Positions 23,885-36,400 of a stretch of DNA of 64,000 nucleotides are shown piece by piece; positions within the stretch are counted from its first letter, which is position 1; each line of letters starts with the position of its first letter. This DNA is from Balanoglossus misakiensis (lineage: Eukaryota; Hemichordata). Position numbers and translations under genes: made by a program. The DNA is taken from NCBI GenBank assembly GCA_040954595.2, contig CM082576.2:3720001-3784000 (forward strand), written 5' to 3'. The notes below the pieces were generated by a model. It saw only the letters and a program-made list of their open reading frames with translations, searched no databases and was not told where the DNA came from.

Positions 23885-26800
23885 TCAGCACTGGAGCTCA
23901 GATAGCGTATCAGCCAAAGCTTGCTCATTGATAACCCTCAGACTATTGATCAGAATTTGGAATTGCTGCATCATGACGCCAGGAGTGTGGAGTTTGTCTT
24001 TCCATCGGTCCACGAGTTCTCTCAGCTTATCCTTTTCACATCCGCCGTCCCGTCTGTCGATTACGGTTACCGTCCTTCCCGGTATTCCGAGCTGTAAGGC
24101 GAGTTCCTTCCACTTTCCGGGTTCCAACTTGGAACAGACCAGATCGCAAGCTTCATTCACCATCCCCCCTACGGAAATTCAAACATTGATTCTTCAGTAT
24201 GAGTAAACTGGCAAGAGACAGCTCCAAATATAGTTGTAGACTTTACAAAGCAGTTTTGCTTGTCAACACCATTCCAAAAATGACGTTTTGAAGAAAGACA
24301 GTTGGCGTTGTCTCTCAATTTGGAAAAAAAATGAACAGAGGAAAAATTAAAAAACAATGCATAGAAACGGATGCTAGTAGTAAAATACTTACTTGTAACA
24401 GTGTGATCGGCTGCTTCTGATGAAGTAATCAAACAATTAATACAAGTTAGTAAAGCAGGTTTTCACACAATTTTCAAACAGTCAATCTATGCGCTACCTA
24501 CTCGTCTTTCATCGTGAGTAATTATTGGCTATGTTATCTACAAACTATTCTGACACATCTGACAAGAGATTCTTGTTTTGCTTTGAAGAATATAGTGTCT
24601 GAATAATGTCCGTCAGAAAACTACGAAATGCCTGGTCGATAATGATATAAAATGTTTGTTTGCTTGCTTGTGCGTTTGCGTACCTTGCTGATACTGGCAT
24701 TGGTTTAGTTCTTCCAGAACTTTCGAAGAATCCTTTGGAAACGGAATCCGTGAATGATGCATTGCGCTGTTCGGATGCTCACAGCCCACTCCCTCTGGGC
24801 ATATCACTCTCAGCTTTGTGAGATAAGAAACGCTTGGCCACTTTCTCTTCATGATAGCTCGCATTCTCTGAAGCAAACCAGAGTTTAAGACATTGAAGAC
24901 GTGTTCAGTGTTCGTCAGCATTTCAGCCCGTAACTCGTCGCCAGGAACGTCCTCTGCTCGTTGGCGCACTCTCTTGTCCATCGCCGTTTCCACAACCAGC
25001 GTCGATGTCTTCGAAAGACCTTTCTGTTCCGTGATGGTCATGGTGACTCCGTTGAAGACACCGTAGAAGCCATCTTCCCACGCTGCCTTGATGTTACTGT
25101 TGTACGCGCAGGCCAGGGTGTTCAACATCGCCGACGAACGCCACGACTGAAGTTCAATACCCGTTTCCAGCACGGGTTTGAACTTCCGCGGAATGCGAGG
25201 CACTTTACTCAAGAAGGCAGGAAACCTCAGAACTCTCGTTGGAGGCTTGTCCGTGGCCATTTCGAGGGAAGAAAGCGATTCTTCTCCAGAATGTACTTGA
25301 TAGCACACGCCGAAACCAATCAGTACATCCAGTACAAGTGACAGGGCCTCGGTACTCACATCCAAACTGCTGAGAACATATTCTCTGATCACATCGGCCG
25401 ACACGACGGCCTTACTTTTGAAAGTCTTCCTGAGGCGAGATAAACCACCATCATCATTGACTGTCGATGAGCGGATCTTGCTCCCAAGGAAGTTTTCTTT
25501 CTCTCTACCAAACATTTCCCCGAGAACATCTTTCAGGAAGTCCAGGTTATGAAAGATATGACCTTTAAGGTTAGGTATCTTTGCGTAGTGTTGCAATACA
25601 CCGGCTCGCTTCAAGTACACCACTATGCTTTCTGCGTCCTCTTTCAAATAGCCGACTTGCTGCAGAAGGTCTTCGAATTCCAACAGGGTGATGGCAACTT
25701 TTTGCTGGTGGACATCTTTCAACTTTTCACGGAGAAGTTCTTCACTTGGTTGTGAATTCACCATCTCTGCTTGTTTGTCTTGGCTGCAAACATCCGTTGA
25801 ATTGGTGGGAAGTAGATGATTGTGGCCACTTCTCAGAAGTTCGACCATTTTGTGTCTGCATAGGTCGATCTGTTGTTCACTCGCTCCCATCACCAAAACG
25901 TCCGGGAAAGAGGAAAGAACCGGCGAGTCTGTCTGTTTCCTTTGCTGCCAGTCCGTCAAACACTTCTTCAGCTCGTTCCCGATGCTTTTGCGGACTTCCT
26001 CGACCTCGGTCAGCTGTAAACTATCGCCGCATGTACCAACAACCACGAACGTCACGTCTGCTCCAACACTGTCCAGGACGCCATCGATGAACACTTTGAT
26101 GCAGTCTTTGAAGCGCTCATCTGGGGAGATGATGTACTGGGCAAGGTTAACGATGATGGCATACAGCGTAGAGTCGGTGTAGAACAGTGGACAGGCCAAA
26201 TGCGCCATGCCTCGTCCTCCGCAGTAGACAAACTCAATGTCCAGGTCATGATCGAGTGGTAAGTTGACGCAGTCCATAAAACTCAGGGGTTTTGCGTCTT
26301 CTTTGTCTGCATCGTTTGTTTCTGAAGGCTCATCTTCTGGTGCACTGACTGGACGTTGGTCTGATCGTAGGGAACCAGCTGGACGCGATTCGTGACCATC
26401 TACAATCATCATGGCTTGTAAGTTTCGGATAGTCGTGGCTTTGCCAGCGCCATTGGCACCGAGAATGAATATGCGACCCTTTTTCTTTGGTATCTCTGTT
26501 GCAGCGGGGTCTTCCGCTTGTTCCTCTTCAGGGGAAACACTGTCTTCGCCGTCTTCAGTTACCTCTACCGACGTGGTAGACGTCCCAGAGCTGAGACTTC
26601 CATCTTCAAAGGAGTTTCCTTCCGAGTTTACACCTTGAGAGGAGTCTTCATCTTCAAAAGGGTTTCCTTCTAAGTTAACATCCTTCAACGTCTTCATTTC
26701 CGACAGACACTCCGGAACACGTTTCAAACGATTACTTCCTAAGTTCAGTTTCTCAAGATGTGGAAAATAAAATCCAGATGGAAGGTCGTGTATCTGATTG

Positions 26801-27948
26801 CATTCTACGTCAAACGTCTCCAGGCAACGTGCTTTGCAGATAGCACTGGGAATTTCTGTTAGGCAGTTCTTCTTCAAGGAGAGAGACTTCAGCATCTTCA
26901 TCTTGTGAAAGCTTACATGGATTACCTCAGTCAATCTATTGCAATCCAAATGGAGTGTCTCTAAAGTCGGCTGCGCGATCTGTTCAGGAAGACGACGTAT
27001 CATATTGTCATTCATAGATAGAACAGCTAGCCTCATGTCGTCGAATGGAATCGCGTCTATATCCTGTAGTTCGTTTTTGTCGATTCTGAAGATCTCCAGT
27101 CTTCTTAAACCCTCAAGGGAAGCCGCAGGCAACAGTTGTATGCTGTTGTTGCTCAGAATGCATGTTGTCAGAGAGGTAAGGTTGCTGAACGTGCCTGGCA
27201 GAGCCTTGATGCAATTTCCTTCAACGTTTAGATACACCAGGCCGGTCAGCAATGCCACGGCGTGCAGGATCCCTTTGTCTTCATCTGTAATGTTTTTGTC
27301 GAGAAGATTGTTGCTGAGGTCCAAATGTTCTAAGGACTTTAGACCTTCACTCAGACTTGAGGGGAGGATTGGGGCCAATAGGGTAGATCCTTTCGTTCCG
27401 AGTTTCAGTGTAATAAGCGATGGGGGCAACACAAGTTCGCGAACGGTGCCAAGTGGATTCCTTCTCAAGTCGAGGCTCTTTAACGACTCCAACCGGGCAA
27501 ATTCATTTGGGAGGGAAGACAGCTTGTTGTCGGCTGCAAGCAGATGTTGTAGGCGACGGAGTTTGAAAAATCCCGCGTGCAGTTTTCGAAACTTGTTCTT
27601 GCTGATGTCCAAGTGCAGCAACTTCTTGGCTGACTCTAGTCCGGGTAAACCTGTCAAGTTGTTGCCAGACATGTTGGCGTGCGTGAGTTGAGGCAATTCG
27701 AAGAACTGATAGGCCACAAGACTCAAACGGTTGTGGCTGACATCAACGTGTCTCAGTCCGACGAGCAGACTGATTTCGTCCGTTATTTCTTCGATGAAGT
27801 TTGTGGAAAGACTGAGGGACTTTATGTCAGTTCTCGCCTCCTCAATCAGCTCATCGGGCATTGCTACAAGTCTTCTGCCCTTCTTTTCATAGACAGGTGA
27901 TGGCATCGTTCCCACATCGCCGCCGACTTTTGATAATCTGATTCCCAT
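23885..27948 (-). CDS. LRR / Roc-like / COR / Death-domain protein 2 (MFHAS1/ROCO-like)
   Basis: There are three exons on the minus strand: 27948-24684, 24416-24393 (24 bases) and 24168-23885 (1190 residues, frame intact). It starts MGIRLSKVGG, an N-myristoylation signal (Gly2, Ser6). Leucine-rich repeats span about 40-445, with fewer units than LRR-1, followed by an acidic Ser/Glu linker. A P-loop (GANGAGKAT) begins near residue 497, then YCGGRG and VVVGTCGD. COR follows at about 770-1060 (HNLDFLKDVLGEMF). The microexon encodes EAADHTVT and joins the death domain (SKLEPGKWKELALQLGIP to LADTLSELQC, about 1100-1190). This architecture matches MFHAS1-type ROCO proteins with an added C-terminal death domain, a fusion seen in invertebrate deuterostomes. 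It is likely a membrane-tethered signalling scaffold (inference). The Walker A position after Lys is Ala, not Ser/Thr, and the switch Asp/Gln are absent. Confidence 0.9.
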
Positions 27949-29540
27949 ATTGAAGTATCAGCGTGCCTGGCTGGATATCGGAAGAACACTTTCGGGTTAT
28001 CTACCCTGAAATGAACAAGAATTAAGTCTATATGTCGAGAGCAAACTTCTATCTTTGTTTTATGGGATTATAAAATGTATAAGAATCTCATCTGAGCAGA
28101 ATGTACTCCCCTTCCACAGTATTTGTCATTCTGGTTTGTTCACACAATGGAGCAGTTACGACTTTCTCCTCATGCATATAAAGCAAATGTTGCTCGCGCC
28201 TTACATATTCTAACCGTCTGCAATGATCCGACCAACCAGTTGATTTTCAAATGGCACAATGTTATAACAGGTCATCAATGTTTCTCGTCAACAGGGGTAT
28301 TCAGACCTCTTCTTGATCTCGTTTACTTTAGATTTGAACATTTCGTAGCAACGTAGATATGAAATAGATAGCCTCTAGGGCTACTGCAGAATGCAATCCA
28401 TTATTATACGATCTTGCAAAAGACGTCCCGGCATGTCTCTGTCAAAGGCCAGCTTAAACAAGGGGACGAAGTGATGGCACCTAACTAGATAATCACAGCA
28501 CCTAGACTTCCAAATTAATTACATTTTTTCCGCACCGGTGGTTTGACTGTACATTTATATTTTAAATATTTCCGTTGATCATAACTGAACGATATCTGCG
28601 GCATGATGAATACACCCTATACCTAAACCATTGGTATCTCTGCACGTCACGTTAAAGAGATGATTGGGTCGCTGATGGATCAAAGAACAAAGAGTTGCCA
28701 ATCATTCAGAAGCTGGCTGCAAATCTCGAAAAAAACATCGCACCCGCATTTGCCAAGTCGTAGACGTTTGGAGACTAAATCACGTCATACCTTTGTCCTA
28801 TGGGTTATACTAGATCGATAATGTCCGAGTAAGCTGGCACGGGCGCCGATATTTCTGCTACCCGCACTCCCCCAACAGAAATGTGCCAATGATTATGTTC
28901 CCTGGCAGTAACATGCCCCGTTTTAATACAACGGACCAAAGTCCAGACTACAGCCTTCGCACGCGTCTTTAGGATCAAATACTGGATGTTGAATTTCATG
29001 CCACACAGACATCATGGGTGAATGTCCCCACATAGATAACACCTGTTGGCCATGCGTTGAAGATCGTAGTCACGTGATAATCGCATCGATCTTTTTTTTC
29101 GAACCGCGGATGGCAATATTTGTGTTGCGATGGTAACCGCATACCGATGTGTATACCGTGAACAATGCTGAGCCGGTACGTGTGTTTCAGTTAAGGTTAA
29201 TCACCAGCGGGCGCTCTACACTCCCGGATCCAGTGGTGATCGTGATCCGAACATGTTACCCTTAGAAACGGCACACGCAATACTACCATAAAACGGAATA
29301 TCTGAACTTTATAGTTATATAGTGGGCACTCGAAACTAGATTTGACCGCAAATATGCAAATTAAAAGTATGCTGACATATCACACACACTGAGAAAGCCT
29401 TCACCAAATTCGGTCTGGATCCTTTGCATCAGGGAGGACCCCAAGACGTCGACGAGTGTACCCACCTGATCCACCTTTTAGTTACAAGATAATTTTACAT
29501 TGTAGCATAGTAAACGAAATCCCAGCACAACTGTTTTCAA
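27949..29540. other. Intergenic region between LRR-2 and FBXO28
   Basis: This holds the LRR-2 promoter side and intergenic DNA up to the probable FBXO28 poly(A) site. Mixed composition. Short open frames on both strands lack splice signals or recognisable domains. No RNA gene was seen. Confidence 0.45.
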
Positions 29541-29546
29541 TGTGTT

Positions 29547-29552
29547 TTTATT
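29547..29552 (-). terminator. Candidate poly(A) signal of FBXO28
   Basis: AATAAA on the minus strand lies about 1.1 kb downstream of the FBXO28 stop. Other AATAAA-like sites exist in the AT-rich interval, so usage is uncertain. The interval 29553-30629 would be 3' UTR. Confidence 0.35.
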
Positions 29553-30629
29553 ACTGCAGTGCCACAGTGTAGAATACATGATAACGCTACGAAACAAAAA
29601 TAAGTAAAGTTATGATAAATGATATGGAAATATCTTAATTTGCAGTATTTCAGCGATTTGTCATATCTGGTACACTGTTGTCAATGTACATGACTATTAC
29701 ACATAAGCCTCAGAATGATTTCATATTGAGAATACAAATATGCATCATGATTAGACTCAGACATTTCTGTAGAAGATACATCACAAGGGAAATTTGTAGT
29801 ATTCTATTTAAAAACATGCAACAATGAAGTGTACTATCGGCCAACTGCTAGTATCAATAAATACATTTAAAGTCCTATACATCAGCACTGCACCAGTAGT
29901 AAGAAGCATTTGTTGAATTGAAATTATAACACAGGGACTGGGTGATTTTTTTTAAATGTTCATTAGAGACATGTAATCAGAGTGCAAAATAGCTTTGAAA
30001 ACTGGTGGTGCTATGTTAGATACAACAAACCAGTCTCTCTTCTTCTTACTACTTTTCCCTATGGTAACAGGCAGCGGCCATTTTAACTACTTTCTTCAAA
30101 ATGCACGTAATAAGAATGTGATTCATTCATTTGTTTCATCGCAATAAATAAATCAAAATGTGCTATGTAAACATACAGCCTACAGGGAAATACTTTTCAT
30201 GAGTTAGACGGTCAAAACCTCTCATGGCATATATTGCAACACACTTCGTCCACTGAATCTGTTAAGATTATTGTCATGGAGTGAGGCATGTCTTATTTCT
30301 TACACCAATACAGCGAAAATGCAGTGTCCCTAAAACAGAATATAAGTTTCATTGTTAATCCCTCTATATAACTTTACATGAATTATGGATACTTTTTTCA
30401 GATCATCAATGAGTTTGCTGAATCAGTAGCAAACCACACAGCCTCACACGGCACACTGCTTGCGACTGCAACTGTTTGTATTGTCACAATGAATACACAT
30501 GATTTTATATGAAGGGCAGCACAACAATTTAAATATCACAACATTTAGACCATAAACTTCAGCATCTTGGGGGTATTTCAGATACAAAAAGTGTAAATAA
30601 CAGTCAGTCTTCTCATGGGTGGGTCGGTG

Positions 30630-32585
30630 CTAATTTGATGAGTGTTTCATCTTCTTTTCTCTGGGTCTACGTTTCTTGGTGGCAGTTGTGGTGGCGGTCG
30701 CGGTGACATCGTCCTCCGCTTTCCGTTTGTGACCCACCGCCGTTTCTGACTTGGCCGTGGCCACCTGACTCAGCTTGCTGATCTCGGCGGTCAGGCCCTC
30801 GAACTTGTGATCGTACTCCAGGAACTTTCTGTTCATTTCGTTCAGCTTTTTGTGCTGATCGCTCAGCTTGCTGTTGAGTTCGTTGATGACCTGCTCCTGG
30901 CGCTGCGACTTCTTCTCCAACTCGCAGTATTTCTTCCGCTGCTCCATCAGCATGCGCCTGTGCTCCAGGAACTCCTTCTTGAAGAGCAGCTGGTTGTTGA
31001 CGCTGGCTTTCAGCTGCGACTGCACCCTCAGCACGTCCTGGCGCCGCGCCACTGCGTTGCTTGAGCCGATAGCAATGCTTGTGGATGTGCCTAAGAAGAG
31101 AATGTACCCAAACTCCCCAGTCAAGACACCCATTTTACCATAAACCCCTGAATACAGTCAAGTAATACAGTCGATCTGTCAGCACAACACACGGCAGTTT
31201 TCTTTCCTGAAGGACAATACCCACAAAAGAGTCCACAATGTTTGTATGGATTTATGTCAGAGCAACAGCCAGACAATACAAGTTGTACCGCACTACTAAC
31301 CTGGACAGGGATGTTTTATTATAAATTCTGAAGAGTTGGTCATCTTTTTCTTGAGGGTGGGAACAATTTTCTCATCAAAGTATTCCATGGACATAGAGGA
31401 AATGTCTCGTAACTCTTGAAGCAGTTCATGGGCTCTGGGTGGGTTGGGTGTCTTTTTGATATACTCAATCAGCTGTGTGATCTCATCAAGCACCTGGTAA
31501 AGGAGACACAGTCATTGTTAGGTTACATGTTTTTTCCATTTCGAAAATTAATACTCGGATAGATATTTTCCTGAATAAAGTCACACATGGTGCAGTTCTG
31601 CTCATCAATGGACAATGCCACAGAAAAAAGCACACATCCAAAAACACATTTAAGAAGCATTCAACACAGCAGCCATAATCCATCTATTGGAGGAAGAACT
31701 GTGGAAAAGGGGTTACCGGTAGTTCATTTAAAGTCATTTTATTTTGTTAAGGTAATAGTAATACTACTAGTGCCATTTTCTGCCTCACCTTTCCAGGTAT
31801 AAAACAGCACAGGTTCATATCCACATACTTCATGAATGTCATACCCAGTAATGAGAGTCTGGTCTCGATGGCTGCCAGTATATCACAGTGTCTTGACAAC
31901 GGGTGATTCCTTCTTTCAGACTCCCTCCTTGGTAGCCTAGCTTTTAAGTCTTTCTGATACTGGGAGTGGAATCTATCAACCTTGTGGTAGCCTTGGTTCA
32001 AAAGATCCTGACAGATTTCATCAAATGTCTTACAGACCTGAGAATTATTGCAGATAAAAAGAGACACTGTGAAAGATGGTAAGCTCATGTGATTGCGGGT
32101 TCTGTGGCCATGTGGTATATATCAATCAGCAGCAGCCAACTTTGAGAGCTTATATTTGCATATTCTCAAAAGAAGTTTTCAAAACAAGTGCATGATGGAG
32201 TGACGCTAAAATAGGCATGCAGATAATAATCATCCTCCGAGTAAAGACTGTCCAGCTATAAAGCATGATGCATTCTTGGACATTGGTCGTTTCGACATCA
32301 AAGGTTGTGGGACGTAGATAAAGTGACGGGCTTTCACCGTAAACACTAGTGCATTTGCACAAACAAACAGCGAATGTGTATCATGCATCATATGCGTTGC
32401 CGATTAACATTTTAGTCATTTCAGTCTCCAACATCAACATTTCAAAGAATACTAACCAATCTCAGCTCACTGACTTCTTCATACGATAAATAACCCATAA
32501 TGTGACGCATTATTTCCACTGGAAGTGTTAGAAACTGTGAATAATCTTCAGACGACTCTGGCTGCGACTTGCTGGTGGACGCCAT
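30630..32585 (-). CDS. FBXO28: F-box only protein 28
   Basis: There are four exons on the minus strand: 32585-32457, 32037-31789, 31493-31301 and 31090-30630 (343 residues). All junctions are GT-AG and phases agree (0, 0, 1). The F-box lies at about residues 20-60 (FLTLPVEIMRHIMGYLSYEE, then LRLVCKTFDEIC). The FBXO28 signature core follows: ARLPRRESERRNHPLSRHCD, a TFMKYVDMNLCCFIPGK block and HELLQELRDISS. A long coiled coil (about 205-290) and a basic tail (KKRRPREKK) complete the family plan. Known role: substrate receptor of an SCF (SKP1-CUL1) ubiquitin ligase in the nucleus, acting on MYC-linked and topoisomerase II functions in mammals. Length is close to the human protein. It lies downstream of ETAA1 in the same orientation. 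Confidence 0.95.
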
Positions 32586-33493
32586 ATTTCTCCTTAATTA
32601 GACTCCCTAAGTTATTGACAAATTTCGTCTCAACTTCAGTATAGAACTCCTCAGCTCAACAATTAAAATCCCCTGGGCTGAGTATAGAACAGTCCGGCCA
32701 GAATGCGACGTTCTCTTGATGTTTGCATGGTCATTTTCTAATTTATCTATTCATTTACGAATAAATAAATGTAGCAAATACCAGCATACATAATGAGTTA
32801 TACTGATCTGGGCACTGTTTGTGTGTTCTGGCCACATTTGATGCTTTTATGACTTAACCAAACATCATCACCTTGATAAAAAATGTTGAACTTTCGTTAC
32901 TCATCTTCACATTTCACTTCACCTAAAGAGGCATTATAATAGTCTCCTGGACAGTGATTTTCGAGAATAAAACTGTTTTGATTTAAAGGTTTACATAAAA
33001 AGGTGTATGGTATCATTGACTAAACAAGTGCCACCACAAATTTTAATGTGCATTCATTTCCAAAGTGCACAGACACAGGTCAAAAAAGTTATTGTCAAAT
33101 AAAGGCGAAAACTGCTACAAAGTAATAACACGACTAAAAAATGTCACAATAAATTTATGTTTATTTTCTTGAATGTAAAAATAAACAAAAACGAGTGGGA
33201 AAATTACACAATTTTCAAGTTTCAAAGTATGGGGGAGGGGTTCAGGGTGTAGACATCACTTTGTCCCCTTTTTGTAATAGGTGAAGCTCGAACAAAGGGA
33301 ATGTCAATTTCAAACAACATTATCAGCATGCAAAAAAAGCCATCATACAAGGCATTGGCATTTGCTGCTTTCTGAACATAATTATGGTAAGTATAAACAT
33401 TATACAATATATTGCTTTCTGGACATCACCTATCAACACCAGTATAACGCTCAAAATAAATCTCTTCAGTCAAAATTTAAAGTATACAGACAC
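32586..33493. other. Spacer holding the FBXO28 promoter and ETAA1 3' UTR
   Basis: About 900 bases separate the FBXO28 start from the ETAA1 stop. A minus-strand AATAAA at 33160-33165 would end the ETAA1 transcript after a 330-base 3' UTR. The remainder is a short AT-rich promoter region without TATA at a usable distance. Confidence 0.45.
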
Positions 33494-36400
33494 TCATTTT
33501 GTTGGGTTTATTTTTCTAAAGCTGTACTTTCTTTGGCTCTGTGAATTGCCATTTGATGAACTTTGTTGAGTTGTTGGAATCGGAACTTTTCTGGATATCT
33601 GCTTTGACTGGGATAGTTTGATTTTCTGTTGTCTTCTTTGCAGAGCTTCTTTCTTCTTCCTTTCTATTTCTTCAGGAGTGCAACGCTGAGAGCTGCTTTC
33701 ACCTGAAACAAAACACGAAAGTGGAATTAAAAGATAAATTTACAAAGCAAAATGCCAAATGCACATCCACCAGTTTAGACAGTGTCACACATTGGATGGG
33801 GCAATATCTTGAAACCTGCCTACACTCAATACTTCTACAGCAGACAAAGCACGAAATAGATGCTGACAACCAACAGTCAGACAGGCCAGTAAATGTACAA
33901 TGTACTAACTACTAGTATGCAACACAGTCCTGAAAAATTGAAATTTATGCGAGTGATTATTTGCATCCACTGAAAATCAAAGTTTTTAAAGAAGATGGAT
34001 GAGGATGACACCTTACCTTGACTATTTGAAAATCCTACTCTGTCAGCTTGGGTGGTTTCCTTCCGTCCATTATTGTTGTGCTCCAATTTGCCTCCTGTAC
34101 CCTGTGTAATGTCTTTCTGATGTGATTTTGCGTTAGGCTGGTTAGAATTTGTTCTCTGTTGTGTCTTTTGGTTGTTATTACCGAGAGGTCTGTGGTAACT
34201 GCCTGTTGCAGTTTTTGTACCAACAAAAGTGGTCGCCACTGATTGTGGTTTGATACAAGTTCTACTGTTTGTGGCGGTCACTGTGGTTGGCTGATCAACA
34301 TAAACAGTTGGTTTCCTCTCGTTCAGATCTCCAGATGCAATATGATTTGGGATGAAGGTGTGTTTCGACGAACTTCCTTTTTGGTAATTTTGTCCACCTG
34401 AATGGTTTGGCACATCATTCCTGACCAGTGGTTTACTGTTAACATCAGAGATGTTATTTGAATCCTTGGATAAATCCTCTTCAATGTCCCACGAGTCGTC
34501 TTGTTCCATCAGTTTCAAAAGATCATCCTTGGTCAAGCTGAGATCATAGTCAACATTTATGGGGCTTGCCACGGCATGCTTTGCTGCTGGTGGTTTACCC
34601 CTGTCCTGTGTGCGAACAGGTGAAGCGTTTTTCACAATATTGGCAGTTGTGGTTAGCTGGTTTGGAGAAGTCTTCAATGGCTGTACAGTTTGGTGGGCAG
34701 CACTCTGACCTTTCATTCCTTTGTTACATGCACTTGTGCTGTTCACTTTTGGAGTCTGGCCTAAAGTTGCTGTCTGACAGTTTTTGCTTCTTGCCATGCT
34801 TGGAGGCTTGGTGCTTGTAAACTGGGCTGATTTAGCACTTGTTTGCCCAGTCAATGGCTTCACGTTTGACACAGTACCTGGTTTGGCAGTGAGTGCAGCT
34901 TGTGGCCTGGCGGGATGGCCCATGGGCGTACTCCGTGTGCCAATGCTGATGCTCTGATTAACTGTGTTCTGAATGCCTGGATGAGATTTCATCTGATTGT
35001 TTGGTACACCTGGTTGAGGCTTGATGCCCACACTGCTTGGCACACCTGGCTGAGGTCTGACTACTCCCTTGCTACTGGGTACACCTGGCTGATGCTTAGC
35101 ACCCTGATAGCCAATCACACCTGGCTGAGATGTAGTGTTTGGAGTAGTACTCTTCTGAAATTGGTTTGTAACCGTCTTGGAACTTTGTGAAGCAGCCAAA
35201 GTCACCGATGCTGAATGTGTAAAACTTCTCGTCTGCATTCTGGGGGAATTTAATCCTTTACCAGTGAGGGGTTTCTGTTGAGATTTGTTGATGGTCATGG
35301 CTGTGTAACTCTGCACTGTTCCACGATTGATGGGCTGCTGTATGGCTCGATTGGCGGACCCAGTTACAAAACCCTGCCTTGCCGTAACAGTAGCTGGAGT
35401 TGGCTGTGGTATGGCTTTATTGGTAGGCCCAGCTTGATAACCTTTCACCCCTGAGCTAGCCAGACACTCCTGGCGTGGTTTGTTCCCTAGCCCAACAGTT
35501 TGTCCTTTAGTGGACGTAGAGTTCAACACCTTTGAATTGAACTGATATGTTCTGTGCGGCTGTGTCGTTGATGTTGTATTCCTGGAGCTCATGTTCCCTG
35601 CGTTACTTTTCATTCTATCTACATTAGTGTTTCTCCTTTCACTTTTGTTCTTGTTTGTCAGTGGTGTGCTTGTTACAAGTCTACAATTTGCTGCAAAATC
35701 CTCACTCTTTCCCTGACGTTTTTCTTCCATCTGAGAACACTGAATTTCAATCTGCGTTGCTTGTCTGAGAAAAGAATCGTCACAGAAAAAGTCATCATCA
35801 TCCCACAGCTCATCCTGGGATGGCGAGTTTAGTTTCACTGTTTTATTTGAAGTTGAATTCTTGCACTGTGCTTTGCTGTCCAAGGAAATATCAGTTTCCT
35901 TCTTCCCTTCTTTGTGGCCGATTCCTTTCTCACACTGCAGGGCAGTCGTTTTGTCGACAGAGTTGTCAACCTCAGCCTCGCCAAACAGATCCAATGATTC
36001 ATTTGGGCAATTCTGTGATAGCTCTTGTCTATTCTCTACGACATTCCTGTTCTTCTCTTTATCACCACCACCACCATCATCGTCACTGATTTCAATCACT
36101 ACACCAGGATCACCTCGGGGTTGATCAGTGTCACTGTTGACCGCCGAGGTACTGTGTATGAAAAGTACAAACATCACTTTGGTGTACACAAAGATAGTTT
36201 GGTTCTTATCCATTATTTCTAATTATAGAGTTGGTCATCTTCAGATGTAAAATGACAAGGAAGGGTTCAAAAACAGAATAACATTTAATGCCTACACACC
36301 TATGAGATACTGCGTCATCATCGTCTTCTTCTCCCTTATCCATCAACTCTTGTGCCTCTGTTTCCTCTATAAGCTTCTTCATATACTTAGTCACTTGTGA

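Noticed and set aside
24613-24683. Read-through end of the LRR-2 exon 1 frame (GTQTHKQANK...) as the natural C-terminus
   Set aside because: A good splice donor follows CAGCAAG at 24684, and the microexon and death-domain exon continue in phase. The same structure occurs in LRR-1. Intron retention could still make this short form.
26939-27691. 250-codon plus-strand open frame antisense to LRR-2
   Set aside because: It mirrors the leucine-repeat codon periodicity of LRR-2 on the other strand. The translation is serine/arginine-rich with no domain, typical of an antisense shadow.
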